Positions 52,379 to 60,445 of a stretch of DNA of 64,000 nucleotides are shown one piece after another. Positions within the stretch are counted from its first letter, which is position 1; each line of letters opens with the position of its first letter. Below the pieces are notes generated by a model that saw nothing but the letters and a program-made list of their open reading frames with translations, searched no databases and was not told the origin of the DNA. This DNA comes from Oscillibacter valericigenes Sjm18-20 (lineage in GTDB: Bacteria > Bacillota > Clostridia > Oscillospirales > Oscillospiraceae): assembly GCA_000283575.1 (NCBI GenBank), contig AP012044.1:1984001-2048000 (forward strand). Reading direction: 5' to 3'. Made by a program: the position numbers and the translations under genes.

Positions 52379-53470
52379 ATGTCGGGAAGAATTTTTCAGA
52401 ACGTAGTCCTGCAACTTAAGGAAAATACGGACCGGACAGTGGGCGTGATCGACGGTGAGGGAATCGTGATCGCGTGTAGCGAACTTTCCATGATTGGACA
52501 GCGGTGGGCGGAGTTCGTCCCCGCGATTAATACTGCCGGGGGAAGCATCATCGCTTCATCCGGGAAGACTTTTAAGGCGCTGAACGGCTGGGGCAACCAG
52601 TTCGACTATGCCGCGTTTGCTTTTGGCGACAACGACATCAGCAAGACGGTCTGTTCACTGGCGACGGTGGCGCTGAACTCTGCCAAGTCCTATTATGAGG
52701 AAAAGCATGACCGCGGTTCTTTCATCAAGGATATCATCACCGACAATATCATGCTGGGCGATATTTATATGCGGGCGAAAGAACTGCGGGTTGCCAGCGA
52801 CGTGGCCAGGGGCGTATTTGTGATCCGTTCCCTGAAGAAGACGGAATCCGTTCCCACGGATGCTATCCAGACCCTTTACCCCGACCGGCAGAATGATTTT
52901 GTTCTCTCCGTGGGGGAGGGGAACGTGGTTTTGATCTGCCAACTGTCCGAGGGGGCCGGTATTCGGGAGTTGAACAAGATTGCGTCTTCCATTGAAGAGG
53001 CCCTTCGGGTCAACAGTGAGTCCACCGTGGTGGTGGGCATCGGCACCGTGGCGACGCACCTGCGCGATCTGGCCAAGTCCTATAAGGAGGCGCAGATTGC
53101 CATTGAGGTGGGTAAGGTCTTCGACACGGAGAAGTATGTGATCAACTACGAGAATCTGGGTATCGGCCGCTTGATCTATCAGCTGCCCACCACCCTTTGC
53201 GAGATGTTTTTACAGGAGGTTTTCAAGAAGAACCCCATTGACGCACTGGATAAGGAGACGCTGTTTACCATCCACAAGTTCTTTGAGAACAATCTGAATG
53301 TCTCCGAGACGGCCAGAAAGCTGTTCGTTCACCGGAATACGCTGGTATACCGTCTGGAAAAGATCAAGAAGCTCACGGGTCTTGACCTCCGGGAATTTGA
53401 TGACGTCATTACCTTTAAGGTGGCGCTGATGGTTAAGAAATATCTGACCTCCCGCGGCATCGACGCCTGA
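52379..53470 (+). CDS. PucR/CdaR-like transcriptional regulator
   Basis: A 363-residue regulator. The N-terminal part (about 1-120: VGVIDGEGIVIACSE, VFAFGDNDISKTVCSLA-like) resembles the sugar-diacid/PAS-like sensory domain of CdaR. A central GGDEF-like CdaR region (about 160-265) follows. The C-terminal PucR helix-turn-helix (about 300-355) contains NLNVSETARKLFVHRNTLVYRLEKIKKLTGLDL. Such proteins activate catabolic genes in response to organic acids or purine breakdown products. ATG at 52379 with AGGAGG 7 bases upstream; the longer frame from 52328 overlaps the promoter. Being next to the aco/TRAP island, it is a candidate second regulator of it. Confidence 0.85.
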   Translation: MSGRIFQNVVLQLKENTDRTVGVIDGEGIVIACSELSMIGQRWAEFVPAINTAGGSIIASSGKTFKALNGWGNQFDYAAFAFGDNDISKTVCSLATVALNSAKSYYEEKHDRGSFIKDIITDNIMLGDIYMRAKELRVASDVARGVFVIRSLKKTESVPTDAIQTLYPDRQNDFVLSVGEGNVVLICQLSEGAGIRELNKIASSIEEALRVNSESTVVVGIGTVATHLRDLAKSYKEAQIAIEVGKVFDTEKYVINYENLGIGRLIYQLPTTLCEMFLQEVFKKNPIDALDKETLFTIHKFFENNLNVSETARKLFVHRNTLVYRLEKIKKLTGLDLREFDDVITFKVALMVKKYLTSRGIDA

Positions 53471-53483
53471 TAGAAAATTGAGA

Positions 53484-53514
53484 AGAGAGCGGACATGGGT
53501 CCGCTCTCTTTTTG
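53484..53514 (+). terminator. terminator after the PucR/CdaR-like gene
   Basis: AGAGAGCGGAC / GTCCGCTCTCT with a short ATGG loop is followed by five T. Confidence 0.92.
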
Positions 53515-53681
53515 TCCGGATGGACGGAGCTGATTTCTCATTGAATGGAGGATGCTTTTTTACGCGCGGGCGGTGAAAGACTGACCATTTCGGGGCGGTG
53601 GGCGATTTGGAATCTTCGCCGACAACTCCGGCGGCGGTTATACATTTACGGTGCGGCTCAGGCTATTCAAAAATTTTAGAG

Positions 53682-53711
53682 TTGGACAAAGTGGAACGGA
53701 TATGCTATAAT
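53682..53711 (+). promoter_or_regulatory. extended -10 promoter of the WecG/TagA gene
   Basis: TTGGAC (53682-53687), an 18-base spacer and TATAAT (53706-53711) preceded by TGC form an extended -10 promoter. The 53515-53681 stretch upstream has no gene. Confidence 0.75.
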
Positions 53712-53751
53712 GCAAGACTGTATGAGTGTGCGAAAGGTACGAGGTGTTTCC

Positions 53752-54486
53752 ATGCGGATCGATGTGTTGGGCGTTGGCTTTGACAATGTGACCATGGCGG
53801 AGGCTGTGGTGGCGGGGCAGCGCTTTTTGAATACAGAGGGGGCGCATTATGTTGCGACTCCAAACCCGGAGATCGTGGAGGTCTGCCGGGAGGACCCGGT
53901 GGCGAGTGCCGCCGTCAACGGTGCGGATCTGGTCCTGCCGGACGGCATCGGCGTGATCAAAGGCGCGGCAATGCTGGGGACTCCGCTGAAAGAAAAAACG
54001 CCGGGTATTGAATTTGCCGGGCACATGATGGAGAAAATGGCAGAGGAGGGAAAGTCCCTTTATCTGCTGGGGGCAAAGCCCGGCGTTGCGGAGGCGGCGG
54101 GTGTCCGGCTGGCCGCGAAATATCCCGGCCTGAGGATTGCCGGGACCCACGATGGGTACTTTAAGGAGGACGCTCCGGTGGTGGATGCCATCCGGCTCAG
54201 TGGGGCGGATTGTGTATTCGTGTGTCTGGGAGCGCCGAAGCAGGAGCTGTGGATGGCGAAAAACGGGGAGGTCACCGGAGCCCGCCTGCTGTGCGGTCTG
54301 GGCGGAAGTCTGGACGTATTCGCGGGAAAGGTGGAGCGGGCACCGGAGTTCTGGTCGCGCCATGGGTTGGAGTGGTTTTACAGACTGTGCAGGGAGCCCC
54401 GCCGCATCGGACGGATGATGAAGCTGCCGCTGTTTCTGGTCCACGTGAAGAGAGAGAAGAGACGGCGAAAACGAGCGAAAATCTGA
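53752..54486 (+). CDS. WecG/TagA/CpsF family glycosyltransferase
   Basis: A 244-residue GT26 enzyme. Conserved blocks are YVATPNPEIVEVCREDP (about 32-48), ADLVLPDGIGVIKGA (about 57-71, containing the catalytic Asp), LYLLGAKPGVAEAAG, and CVFVCLGAPKQELWM (about 158-172). TagA adds ManNAc to lipid-linked GlcNAc in the wall teichoic acid linkage unit, so the gene probably serves wall polymer synthesis, consistent with the SLH-anchored proteins elsewhere in the window. The ATG at 53752 has GAGG 7 bases upstream; an in-frame ATG at 53710 sits inside the promoter. No other teichoic-acid gene is adjacent. Confidence 0.9.
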   Translation: MRIDVLGVGFDNVTMAEAVVAGQRFLNTEGAHYVATPNPEIVEVCREDPVASAAVNGADLVLPDGIGVIKGAAMLGTPLKEKTPGIEFAGHMMEKMAEEGKSLYLLGAKPGVAEAAGVRLAAKYPGLRIAGTHDGYFKEDAPVVDAIRLSGADCVFVCLGAPKQELWMAKNGEVTGARLLCGLGGSLDVFAGKVERAPEFWSRHGLEWFYRLCREPRRIGRMMKLPLFLVHVKREKRRRKRAKI

Positions 54487-54666
54487 TAGGTACCCACGGA
54501 TTCGGAGAGGCTGCTGAGGTCGGCATACCGGGGGGATGGTTGAAAACGCAGGGCCCCCAGATCGAATTTCCCTGGTACGGAAATCCCTTTGCGAAAAAAG
54601 AATATTCACAGCGAAGGTCTGTAAGAGGGCGGGATACCTGTAAAGCCTGTCCACTTTTCACTTCGG

Positions 54667-54690
54667 CAAAACGGGACGCCCCGCGTCCCG
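54667..54690 (-). terminator. minus-strand terminator of the small Cys/Gly-repeat gene
   Basis: Read on the minus strand, CGGGACGC / GCGTCCCG with a three-base loop is followed by TTTT, just downstream of the 54709 stop. Confidence 0.65.
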
Positions 54691-54708
54691 CTTGCCCGTG
54701 GAGGTGGA

Positions 54709-54891
54709 TCAGCAGCAGCCGTCGTTGCAGCCGCAACCATTTCCGCAGCCATTTCCGCAGCCGTTTCCGCAGCTGTTGCCGCAGCTGTTGTTGCCGCAGA
54801 AGCCGCTTCCGCCGCAGCAGCACAGGATCAAAATGACAATGATGATGAGCCACAGGCAGGAGCAGTTGCTATTCCCCGAGTTAAAGCACAT
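54709..54891 (-). CDS. tiny Cys/Gly-rich repeat membrane protein
   Basis: A 60-residue protein. It has a short polar Cys-containing start (MCFNSGNSNC), one transmembrane helix (LWLIIIVILILCC, about 13-25) and a C-terminal tail of repeated CGNG/CGNS units (about 30-60) with about 14 cysteines in all. The ATG has GAGGTGACAAATCC upstream (8-base spacing), and a minus-strand terminator follows 20 bases after the stop, so it is a real gene. The look is similar to small Cys/Gly-rich sporulation-associated proteins of Firmicutes, but I know of no characterised match. The 12-base DNA repeat encoding the tail could vary by slippage. Confidence 0.7.
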   Translation of the reverse strand: MCFNSGNSNCSCLWLIIIVILILCCCGGSGFCGNNSCGNSCGNGCGNGCGNGCGCNDGCC

Positions 54892-55005
54892 GGATTTGTC
54901 ACCTCACTTCAAGTCTTTAAGATAGTTTATGTGTCAATGGACGGATGGGAAACTTGGCCAATAAAATTTTTAAACACAGCGAGATCGCAGGAGGTATCAC
55001 AGGGT

Positions 55006-56178
55006 ATGTCCAAATACAATAATCAGGAGACCGCCAACTGGGACGCGAAACAGGTTCGCCGGGAGAATATCCAACCTCTTCCGCTCGGAGCGGAAAAAGC
55101 CGCGCCGCCTCACCACCGCCGCCGTCGCCGCAGGCGATTTCTCAGCGGATGGAAATATGTGCTGTTTGTGCTGCTGGCCTCCGTGCTGGTAGCAGGCGTG
55201 GGCTGGTTGCTCGTCAATGACTTCTGCGCGTTCAGCAAGGCGGATGTTACTACGACCATTCAGGTCACGGCGAGTGACAATCTGAAAAGTGTCGCCGACA
55301 AGCTCCACGATGCGGGGCTGATCCAATACAAGTGGTTTTTCAGATTTTTCGGGGGCCTTGCCGATGCCAACGACAAGATCGGTATCGGAAGTTATGAGCT
55401 GAACAGCGAGATGGACTATATGGCGCTGATTAACGCGATGCACAACTCCTCCGGCGGCATGAACACGGATACGGTCCGCGTGACGATTCCGGAAGGCTAT
55501 ACCGTCCGGCAGATTATTGCCCTTCTGGCCAAAAACGGCGTCAATACCGAGGCAAACCTGACCCAGGCGGCCCAGACTGCCACGTTCAACTATGACTTTA
55601 TCGACAACTCCTCCGAAGACATCTCCCGTTTGGAGGGCTATCTGTTCCCGGACACCTATGATTTTTATGTGAACGAGAAGCCCGAAAGCGCCCTGCGCCG
55701 CCTGATTGCCAACTTCACAACGAAGATGGACGACGATATGATGGCTCAGGTGGAGACGTCCGGACACAGCCTGAAGGAAATCGTTACGATTGCGTCTCTG
55801 ATCGAGAAGGAGACGGCAGGCAGCGATCAGAAGGCCATTGCCTCCGTCATCTATAACCGGATGGCGGACACCGGGAGCCATGGCACCTATGGGATGTTGC
55901 AGGTGGACGCATCCTTGCTGTATGCTCTGCCGGACCACGAGGGCGCCATCACCAATGATGACAAAAAGGTGGATTCCAAGTACAATCTTTATAAGTATGC
56001 GGGTCTGCCTCCCACGCCCATTGCCAACCCGGGCCTCACTTCCCTGGAGGCGGCGCTGGAACCCGAGTCCACAGACTATTATTTCTATGCTCTTTGTAAG
56101 GACGGAACCCACCACTTCTCCGCTACGCTTCAGGAGCACAACAACTTTATCAACAGTGACCAGTATGCTGGAAACTAA
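55006..56178 (+). CDS. mltG: endolytic transglycosylase MltG (YceG family)
   Basis: A 390-residue membrane-anchored lytic transglycosylase. A basic cytoplasmic tail contains a poly-Arg stretch at about 38-44. One transmembrane helix (about 49-70) leads to an extracytoplasmic LysM-like/YceG domain. The catalytic Glu is in ASLIEKETAG (about 263-272); SRLEGYLFPDTYDF (about 207-220) and the C-terminal YAGLPPTPIANPG are strong family motifs. MltG cuts nascent glycan strands and sets their length together with class A PBPs, one of which is encoded 6 kb downstream. The ATG at 55006 follows CAGGAGG. Its end overlaps the U32 gene by 14 bases. Confidence 0.92.
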   Translation: MSKYNNQETANWDAKQVRRENIQPLPLGAEKAAPPHHRRRRRRRFLSGWKYVLFVLLASVLVAGVGWLLVNDFCAFSKADVTTTIQVTASDNLKSVADKLHDAGLIQYKWFFRFFGGLADANDKIGIGSYELNSEMDYMALINAMHNSSGGMNTDTVRVTIPEGYTVRQIIALLAKNGVNTEANLTQAAQTATFNYDFIDNSSEDISRLEGYLFPDTYDFYVNEKPESALRRLIANFTTKMDDDMMAQVETSGHSLKEIVTIASLIEKETAGSDQKAIASVIYNRMADTGSHGTYGMLQVDASLLYALPDHEGAITNDDKKVDSKYNLYKYAGLPPTPIANPGLTSLEAALEPESTDYYFYALCKDGTHHFSATLQEHNNFINSDQYAGN

Positions 56179-57391
56179 GCTGCCGGAGCTGCTTTGCCCC
56201 GCGGGAGACATGGAGCGGCTAAAAATGGCGGTGGCCTACGGTGCGGATGCAGTATATCTGGCGGGGACCAGCTTTGGGATGCGCTCCTTTGCCGGGAACT
56301 TCTCCGACGAGGAACTGCCCAAGGCGGTGGAATACGCCCACAGCCGCGGCGTCAAGATCCACTGCACGGTAAACACCATGCCCCGAAACGATGAGGCCGC
56401 CCACCTTCCGGCGCATCTGGAAAAGCTCCAGAGCGCCGGGGTGGACGCGCTGATCGTGGCGGATTTAGGAGTTTTTACTCTGGCGGGAAAATACGCGCCC
56501 CGCTGCCAGCGCCACATCTCCACCCAGGCCAGTATTGCCAACTACGAGTGCGCCCGGGCCTGGCACGATCAGGGGGCTCGGCGGGTAATTCTGGCCCGGG
56601 AACTGAGTCTGGACGAAATCCGGGAGATTCGGGCCAAAACCCCGTCGTCCCTTGAAATCGAGTGCTTTGTCCATGGGGCCATGTGCGTCAGTTATTCGGG
56701 CCGCTGCCTTCTGAGCAACTACATGACCGGGCGGGACTCCAACCGGGGCGCCTGTGCCCAGCCCTGCCGGTATCAGTATGCTCTGATGGAAGAAAAGCGT
56801 CCCGGCGAGTACTTTCCGGTATTCGAGGACGAAAAGGGTACGTATATCATGAACTCCCGGGATATGTGTATGATTGACCATCTGGATGAGCTGTGCAGTG
56901 CCGGGATCAGCAGCCTGAAGATCGAGGGGCGAGCAAAGTCCGCTTATTATGCGGCGATCGTCACGGGAGCTTACCGCCACTGCCTGGACGCCGCGGGGGC
57001 CGGAAAACCGCTTGACCCCTTGTGGCGGGACGAGGTGGAGCACGTCAGTCACCGCCGCTATTCCACCGGCTTTTTTTACGGTCAGCCGGGACAGTATCTG
57101 GAAGATTCCCGCTACATCAGAAGATGGCAAGTGGAAGCACTTGTCATGAATTGCGACAAAAATGGAAACGCCACACTGTCTCTGCGAAACAAGATGTACA
57201 CCGGGGAGGAAGTGGAGGTTGTCGGGCCGGATTGCCGCCCCTTTCCCATGACCGTTCCGGAGCTGCGGAAGCCGGACGGCGGGGTAGTTACAGAGATCAA
57301 AACGCCACAGACCGTATTTCAGATGAAGCTGCCCCATCCGGTGCCGTCGCTGTCGCTGGTGCGGCATGCCGTGGAGTTGTCCGCCAGATAA
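56165..57391 (+). CDS. trhP: U32 peptidase family protein, TrhP/YrrO-like tRNA hydroxylation factor
   Basis: A 408-residue member of family U32. Family motifs are LLCPAGDMERLKMAVAYGADAVYLAG (about 8-33), VSTQAS-type HISTQASIANYE (about 116-127), the long signature SYSGRCLLSNYMTGRDSNRGACAQPCRY (about 178-205), and SLKIEGR (about 252-258). Four conserved Cys near the signature suggest an iron-sulfur cluster. TrhP makes 5-hydroxyuridine at wobble U34 of tRNA from prephenate-derived chemistry; older names call such proteins collagenase-like proteases. The mltG-U32 overlap repeats the yrrL/yrrN/yrrO neighbourhood of Bacillus subtilis. The start ATG lies within the mltG 3' end. Confidence 0.88.
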   Translation: MLETKLPELLCPAGDMERLKMAVAYGADAVYLAGTSFGMRSFAGNFSDEELPKAVEYAHSRGVKIHCTVNTMPRNDEAAHLPAHLEKLQSAGVDALIVADLGVFTLAGKYAPRCQRHISTQASIANYECARAWHDQGARRVILARELSLDEIREIRAKTPSSLEIECFVHGAMCVSYSGRCLLSNYMTGRDSNRGACAQPCRYQYALMEEKRPGEYFPVFEDEKGTYIMNSRDMCMIDHLDELCSAGISSLKIEGRAKSAYYAAIVTGAYRHCLDAAGAGKPLDPLWRDEVEHVSHRRYSTGFFYGQPGQYLEDSRYIRRWQVEALVMNCDKNGNATLSLRNKMYTGEEVEVVGPDCRPFPMTVPELRKPDGGVVTEIKTPQTVFQMKLPHPVPSLSLVRHAVELSAR

Positions 57392-57420
57392 CAGGACCCT
57401 GACAAATAAGGAGAAAGATA

Positions 57421-58818
57421 ATGAATGCAGATGTTGTAATTGTAGGCGCAGGTCCCGCCGGTATTTTTACCGCGCTGGAAATGCTGAAGAAGGGCAGCAA
57501 GCAGAAGATTGTTATGGTGGAGAAGGGGCAGAGTGTGGAAAAGCGCCACTGCCCCAAGGACAAAACGGGACACTGCATGAACTGCAAGCCCTACTGCCAT
57601 ATTACCACCGGTTTTTCCGGCGCGGGGGCTTTTTCCGACGGAAAGCTTTCCCTTTCCTGTGAGGTGGGCGGTGATCTTCCGACCCTGATTGGGGAGAATC
57701 TGGCCCAGGAGACCATCAACTATGCCGATCAGATCTATCTGGACTTCGGCGCCGACGATCATATCGAGGGCCTAGGAAACGATACCGAGCGCAAGGAGAT
57801 CCGCAAACACGCCATTCAGGCCGGTCTGAAGCTGGTGGACTGCCCCATCCGCCATCTGGGTACGGAGAAGGCGCAGAGTTTGTATCTCGCCATCGAAAAA
57901 TATTTGCTGGAGCAGGGCGTAGAGATTTTATTTGGCTATGAGTGCTCCAACATCCTTCTGGAAAACGACTTATGCAGGGGCGTCTCCATTTCCGATGGAA
58001 AGATCGAACAGGAGATCTATGCGAAGCATACCGTAGTGGCCACAGGCCGCCGCGGTGCGGACTGGTTGGAAAAGCTCTGCGCCGAACACAACATCGCCCA
58101 CGCACCCGGCACGGTGGACATCGGTGTCCGGGTGGAGGTCCGCAACGAGGTCATGGAAATGGTGAATCGGGTGCTGTATGAGTCCAAGCTGATTGGCTAT
58201 CCCCGTCCGTTCAAGAATAAGGTTCGGACCTTCTGCCAGAACCCCGGAGGCTTCGTCTCACAGGAGAACTATGACAAGAATCTGGCGGTGGTCAACGGCC
58301 ACAGCTATAAGGATCTGAAGACGGATAACACGAATCTGGCAATTCTTTGCTCCCATAATTTCAGCGTTCCCTTCAATCAGCCCATCGCCTATGCGCAGAA
58401 GGTGGGCGAGCTGACCAATATGCTGGGAGACGGACATATTCTGGTCCAGCGCTTCGGAGATATTCTGGACGGCAAGCGGACATGGCAGAAAGAACTGGCC
58501 CAGTCCAACATCCGTCCCACTTTGCCGGATGCCGTGGCGGGGGATATTACCGCCGCCATGCCCTATCGCTCCATGGTGAACATTATCGGCTTCATTCAGG
58601 CCATGGACCATGTGGTTCCCGGTTTTGCCTCCACGGAGACGCTGTTGTACTCCCCGGAACTGAAATTTTATTCCAACCGGGTGAAAATGGATTCTGACTT
58701 CAATACCAGCCTCAGAGGGCTTCACTGTCTGGGTGATTCCTCCGGCTGGACCCGGGGATTAATGATGGCCTCGGTCATGGGGACTCTCATGGGCCGGAAG
58801 ATCGCGGAAGAGGGCTGA
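57421..58818 (+). CDS. FAD-dependent oxidoreductase, COG2509 family
   Basis: A 465-residue flavoprotein. The FAD-binding Rossmann motif VVIVGAGPAGIFTALEM (about 5-21) is at the N terminus. A Cys-rich segment with four closely spaced cysteines (HCPKDKTGHCMNCKPYC, about 43-59) could hold an iron-sulfur cluster or a redox site. A conserved C-terminal block contains GLHCLGDSSGWTRGLMMASVMG (about 435-456). The family belongs to COG2509, uncharacterised FAD-dependent dehydrogenases widespread in Clostridia. Substrate and partner are unknown. The ATG at 57421 has AAGGAG 6 bases upstream, and the gene follows the U32 gene after 29 bases. Confidence 0.85.
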   Translation: MNADVVIVGAGPAGIFTALEMLKKGSKQKIVMVEKGQSVEKRHCPKDKTGHCMNCKPYCHITTGFSGAGAFSDGKLSLSCEVGGDLPTLIGENLAQETINYADQIYLDFGADDHIEGLGNDTERKEIRKHAIQAGLKLVDCPIRHLGTEKAQSLYLAIEKYLLEQGVEILFGYECSNILLENDLCRGVSISDGKIEQEIYAKHTVVATGRRGADWLEKLCAEHNIAHAPGTVDIGVRVEVRNEVMEMVNRVLYESKLIGYPRPFKNKVRTFCQNPGGFVSQENYDKNLAVVNGHSYKDLKTDNTNLAILCSHNFSVPFNQPIAYAQKVGELTNMLGDGHILVQRFGDILDGKRTWQKELAQSNIRPTLPDAVAGDITAAMPYRSMVNIIGFIQAMDHVVPGFASTETLLYSPELKFYSNRVKMDSDFNTSLRGLHCLGDSSGWTRGLMMASVMGTLMGRKIAEEG

Positions 58819-58872
58819 GGCCTTTGTCGGGAGCCATGCTTTTTCAGCGGGCCATTTTCTGAAATTTCCCCA

Positions 58873-58901
58873 TTGCGCGGAGATAGAAACTGTGGTACAG
58901 T
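58873..58901 (+). promoter_or_regulatory. sigma-A promoter of the 85-residue protein gene
   Basis: TTGCGC (58873-58878) and TACAGT (58896-58901) have a 17-base spacer, 34 bases before the ATG. Confidence 0.55.
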
Positions 58902-58934
58902 CAGATAAAATGTCACGGAAAGAGGGCAGGCGTT

Positions 58935-59192
58935 ATGAAACTGAGAAACATTAAAGACGTAAAGAAATTTATCAGCGTGTTGGATACCTGCAAACGCGAT
59001 GTGTATCTGAAATCTCTTCAGGGAGACGTGTTTAATTTGAAGTCCTCTCTGTCCCAGTATATCGCCATCGGGCGGCTGCTGGAGGAGAACGGCGACAGTC
59101 TGGAGTTGTTTGCCGACGATCCGGCGGACGAGGCGTTGCTGATCGGTTTCCTCGGGGAGCTGGAGAAAGAGGAAGCAGAGGACGGAAAGTAA
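58935..59192 (+). CDS. small conserved hypothetical protein
   Basis: An 85-residue, mostly helical acidic protein (pattern KKFISVLDTCKRDVYLKSL, then LGELEKEEAEDGK at the end). It has one Cys and no membrane segment or signal peptide. GAAAGAGGGCAGG precedes the ATG, a promoter lies upstream and a perfect-repeat terminator lies 32 bases after the stop, so it is a stand-alone transcription unit. I do not recognise the family. Expression as a separate unit between a flavoprotein and spoIIGA argues that it is a genuine gene. Confidence 0.65.
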   Translation: MKLRNIKDVKKFISVLDTCKRDVYLKSLQGDVFNLKSSLSQYIAIGRLLEENGDSLELFADDPADEALLIGFLGELEKEEAEDGK

Positions 59193-59223
59193 ATCATTCA
59201 TGCCTGAATGAGCCGGAAATATG

Positions 59224-59266
59224 CAGCAAAAGGGTACGGAACAAATTGTTCCGTACCCTTTTGCTG
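59224..59266 (+). terminator. perfect 20-bp inverted-repeat terminator
   Basis: CAGCAAAAGGGTACGGAACA pairs perfectly with its reverse complement around an AAT loop. Its arms include AAAA/TTTT, so it can act in both directions. Confidence 0.85.
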
Positions 59267-59279
59267 TATAAAAATTCAA

Positions 59280-59368
59280 TTCGACGGTATGCGCCTGCTT
59301 TTTTTATGCAATCAAGTCTGAATTTCACTTTGATTGCGACCTGATTTTTGCACCGGCTGTCCTATAAT
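59280..59368 (+). promoter_or_regulatory. spoIIGA-sigE promoter region with long spacer and 0A-box-like site
   Basis: TATAAT at 59363-59368 lacks a -35 hexamer at 17 bases, but TTGCGA lies 23 bases upstream (59334-59339). TTCGACG (59280-59286) matches the Spo0A box (TTCGACA) in 6 of 7 bases, near position -95. The B. subtilis spoIIG promoter has the same unusual long spacing and Spo0A sites. The layout is observed; Spo0A control is inferred. Confidence 0.5.
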
Positions 59369-59536
59369 GGTGACTGCTCAGTAAAACGAAAAGTGAGGTT
59401 CATCTGTGCCGCCGTGTGCTTTAAAGGGCGTTTTTTGACGGAAACGCAGGGTACCGGCGCTGCGCAACCCTGTGCGGCCGGCGAAGAAAGCCGGCGGTGT
59501 CACTGCGGTCAAAATCCGGAGAAGGAGGCGGCGGAA

Positions 59537-60406
59537 ATGACAGTGGTATACATAGACAGCGTGTTTGTGTTGAATGCGTTGGTGGATTATCTGTTGGTAT
59601 ACGCCGCCGCCCAATTGGCGGGGGCCAGGCTTCAAAGGCTACGATTCCTCTTGGCGGCGCTGCTGGGGGGAACCTATGCCGTGGCGGTATTCCTACCGGA
59701 GCTAGGGTGGCTGTCCACGCCGCCGGTGAAGGCGGCGGCGGGAGTTTTGATGGCCTTGGCAGCTTACGGCGGCGAGCCCCGGTTTCTTCGGTTGACGCTG
59801 CTGTTGTTTCTTGTGTCCTGCGGCTTTGCCGGGTGTGTGCTGGCGCTGGGGCTGGCCGCAGGGCGGGGGATACCCGTGGAAAACGGTGTCTTCTACACAA
59901 ATGTGGACGCAAAGATTCTGCTGATCTCCGCCGCCTCGGCGTATCTGGTGCTGACGGTGGTATTCCGCGCCAGCGCCCGCCGCAGCGGGGCAAGGGGATA
60001 CCTGATTCCGGTGACGGTGGCCTTTTGCGGTTGCCGCGCGGCCCTGACGGCCCTGTGCGACACAGGCAATACCCTCCGGGACCCTGCTACGGGGAGACCG
60101 GTGCTGGTGGCCTCGGCGGAAAAACTCAAGACGCTCTGGCCGCCGGAGCTCGGTTCACTGCTGACGCCGTCCGCCCTACGGGCCCCTTCTGAGACCATGG
60201 AACGTCTGGCGTCGTCCGGCTTGGATGCGGCGAGGTTTCGCCTGCTTCCATATAGCGCGGTAGGGGTGGAGAGCGGACTTATGCTGGCAGTCCGTCTGGA
60301 TTGGGCCAGCGTCAACGGGAAGAGACGGGAACGATTGTTGCTGGCACTGTCACCCACCCCGGTGGGAGACGGCTGCGACGCCCTCTGGGGCGAGCTTGAA
60401 GAATAA
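59537..60406 (+). CDS. spoIIGA: sporulation sigma-E processing peptidase SpoIIGA
   Basis: A 289-residue membrane protease. The N-terminal half has five hydrophobic helices (about 1-150). The C-terminal domain carries the aspartic-protease-like catalytic motif LCDTGNTLRDP (about 173-183), the D-T/S-G active site of SpoIIGA. It cleaves the pro-sequence of sigma-E in the mother cell after septation. The ATG at 59537 has AAGGAGG 9 bases upstream; the longer frame from 59348 runs through the promoter. sigE follows after 39 bases, the universal spoIIGA-sigE order, which is firm evidence that the organism is (or derives from) an endospore former. Confidence 0.93.
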   Translation: MTVVYIDSVFVLNALVDYLLVYAAAQLAGARLQRLRFLLAALLGGTYAVAVFLPELGWLSTPPVKAAAGVLMALAAYGGEPRFLRLTLLLFLVSCGFAGCVLALGLAAGRGIPVENGVFYTNVDAKILLISAASAYLVLTVVFRASARRSGARGYLIPVTVAFCGCRAALTALCDTGNTLRDPATGRPVLVASAEKLKTLWPPELGSLLTPSALRAPSETMERLASSGLDAARFRLLPYSAVGVESGLMLAVRLDWASVNGKRRERLLLALSPTPVGDGCDALWGELEE

Positions 60407-60445
60407 GAAACCGCGACGGTAAAGACGAAAGGGAGGACCGAGAAC

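Noticed and set aside
54210-54836. A 208-codon plus-strand frame overlapping the WecG/TagA gene end and the small Cys/Gly gene.
   Set aside because: Arg/Ser-rich antisense or out-of-frame product. The real genes on each strand have ribosome sites and terminators.
55838-56164. Upstream extension of the U32 protein to 55838.
   Set aside because: The added 109 residues are out-of-frame translation of mltG. The U32 family starts at LPELLCPAGDMERL, which fits the ATG at 56165.
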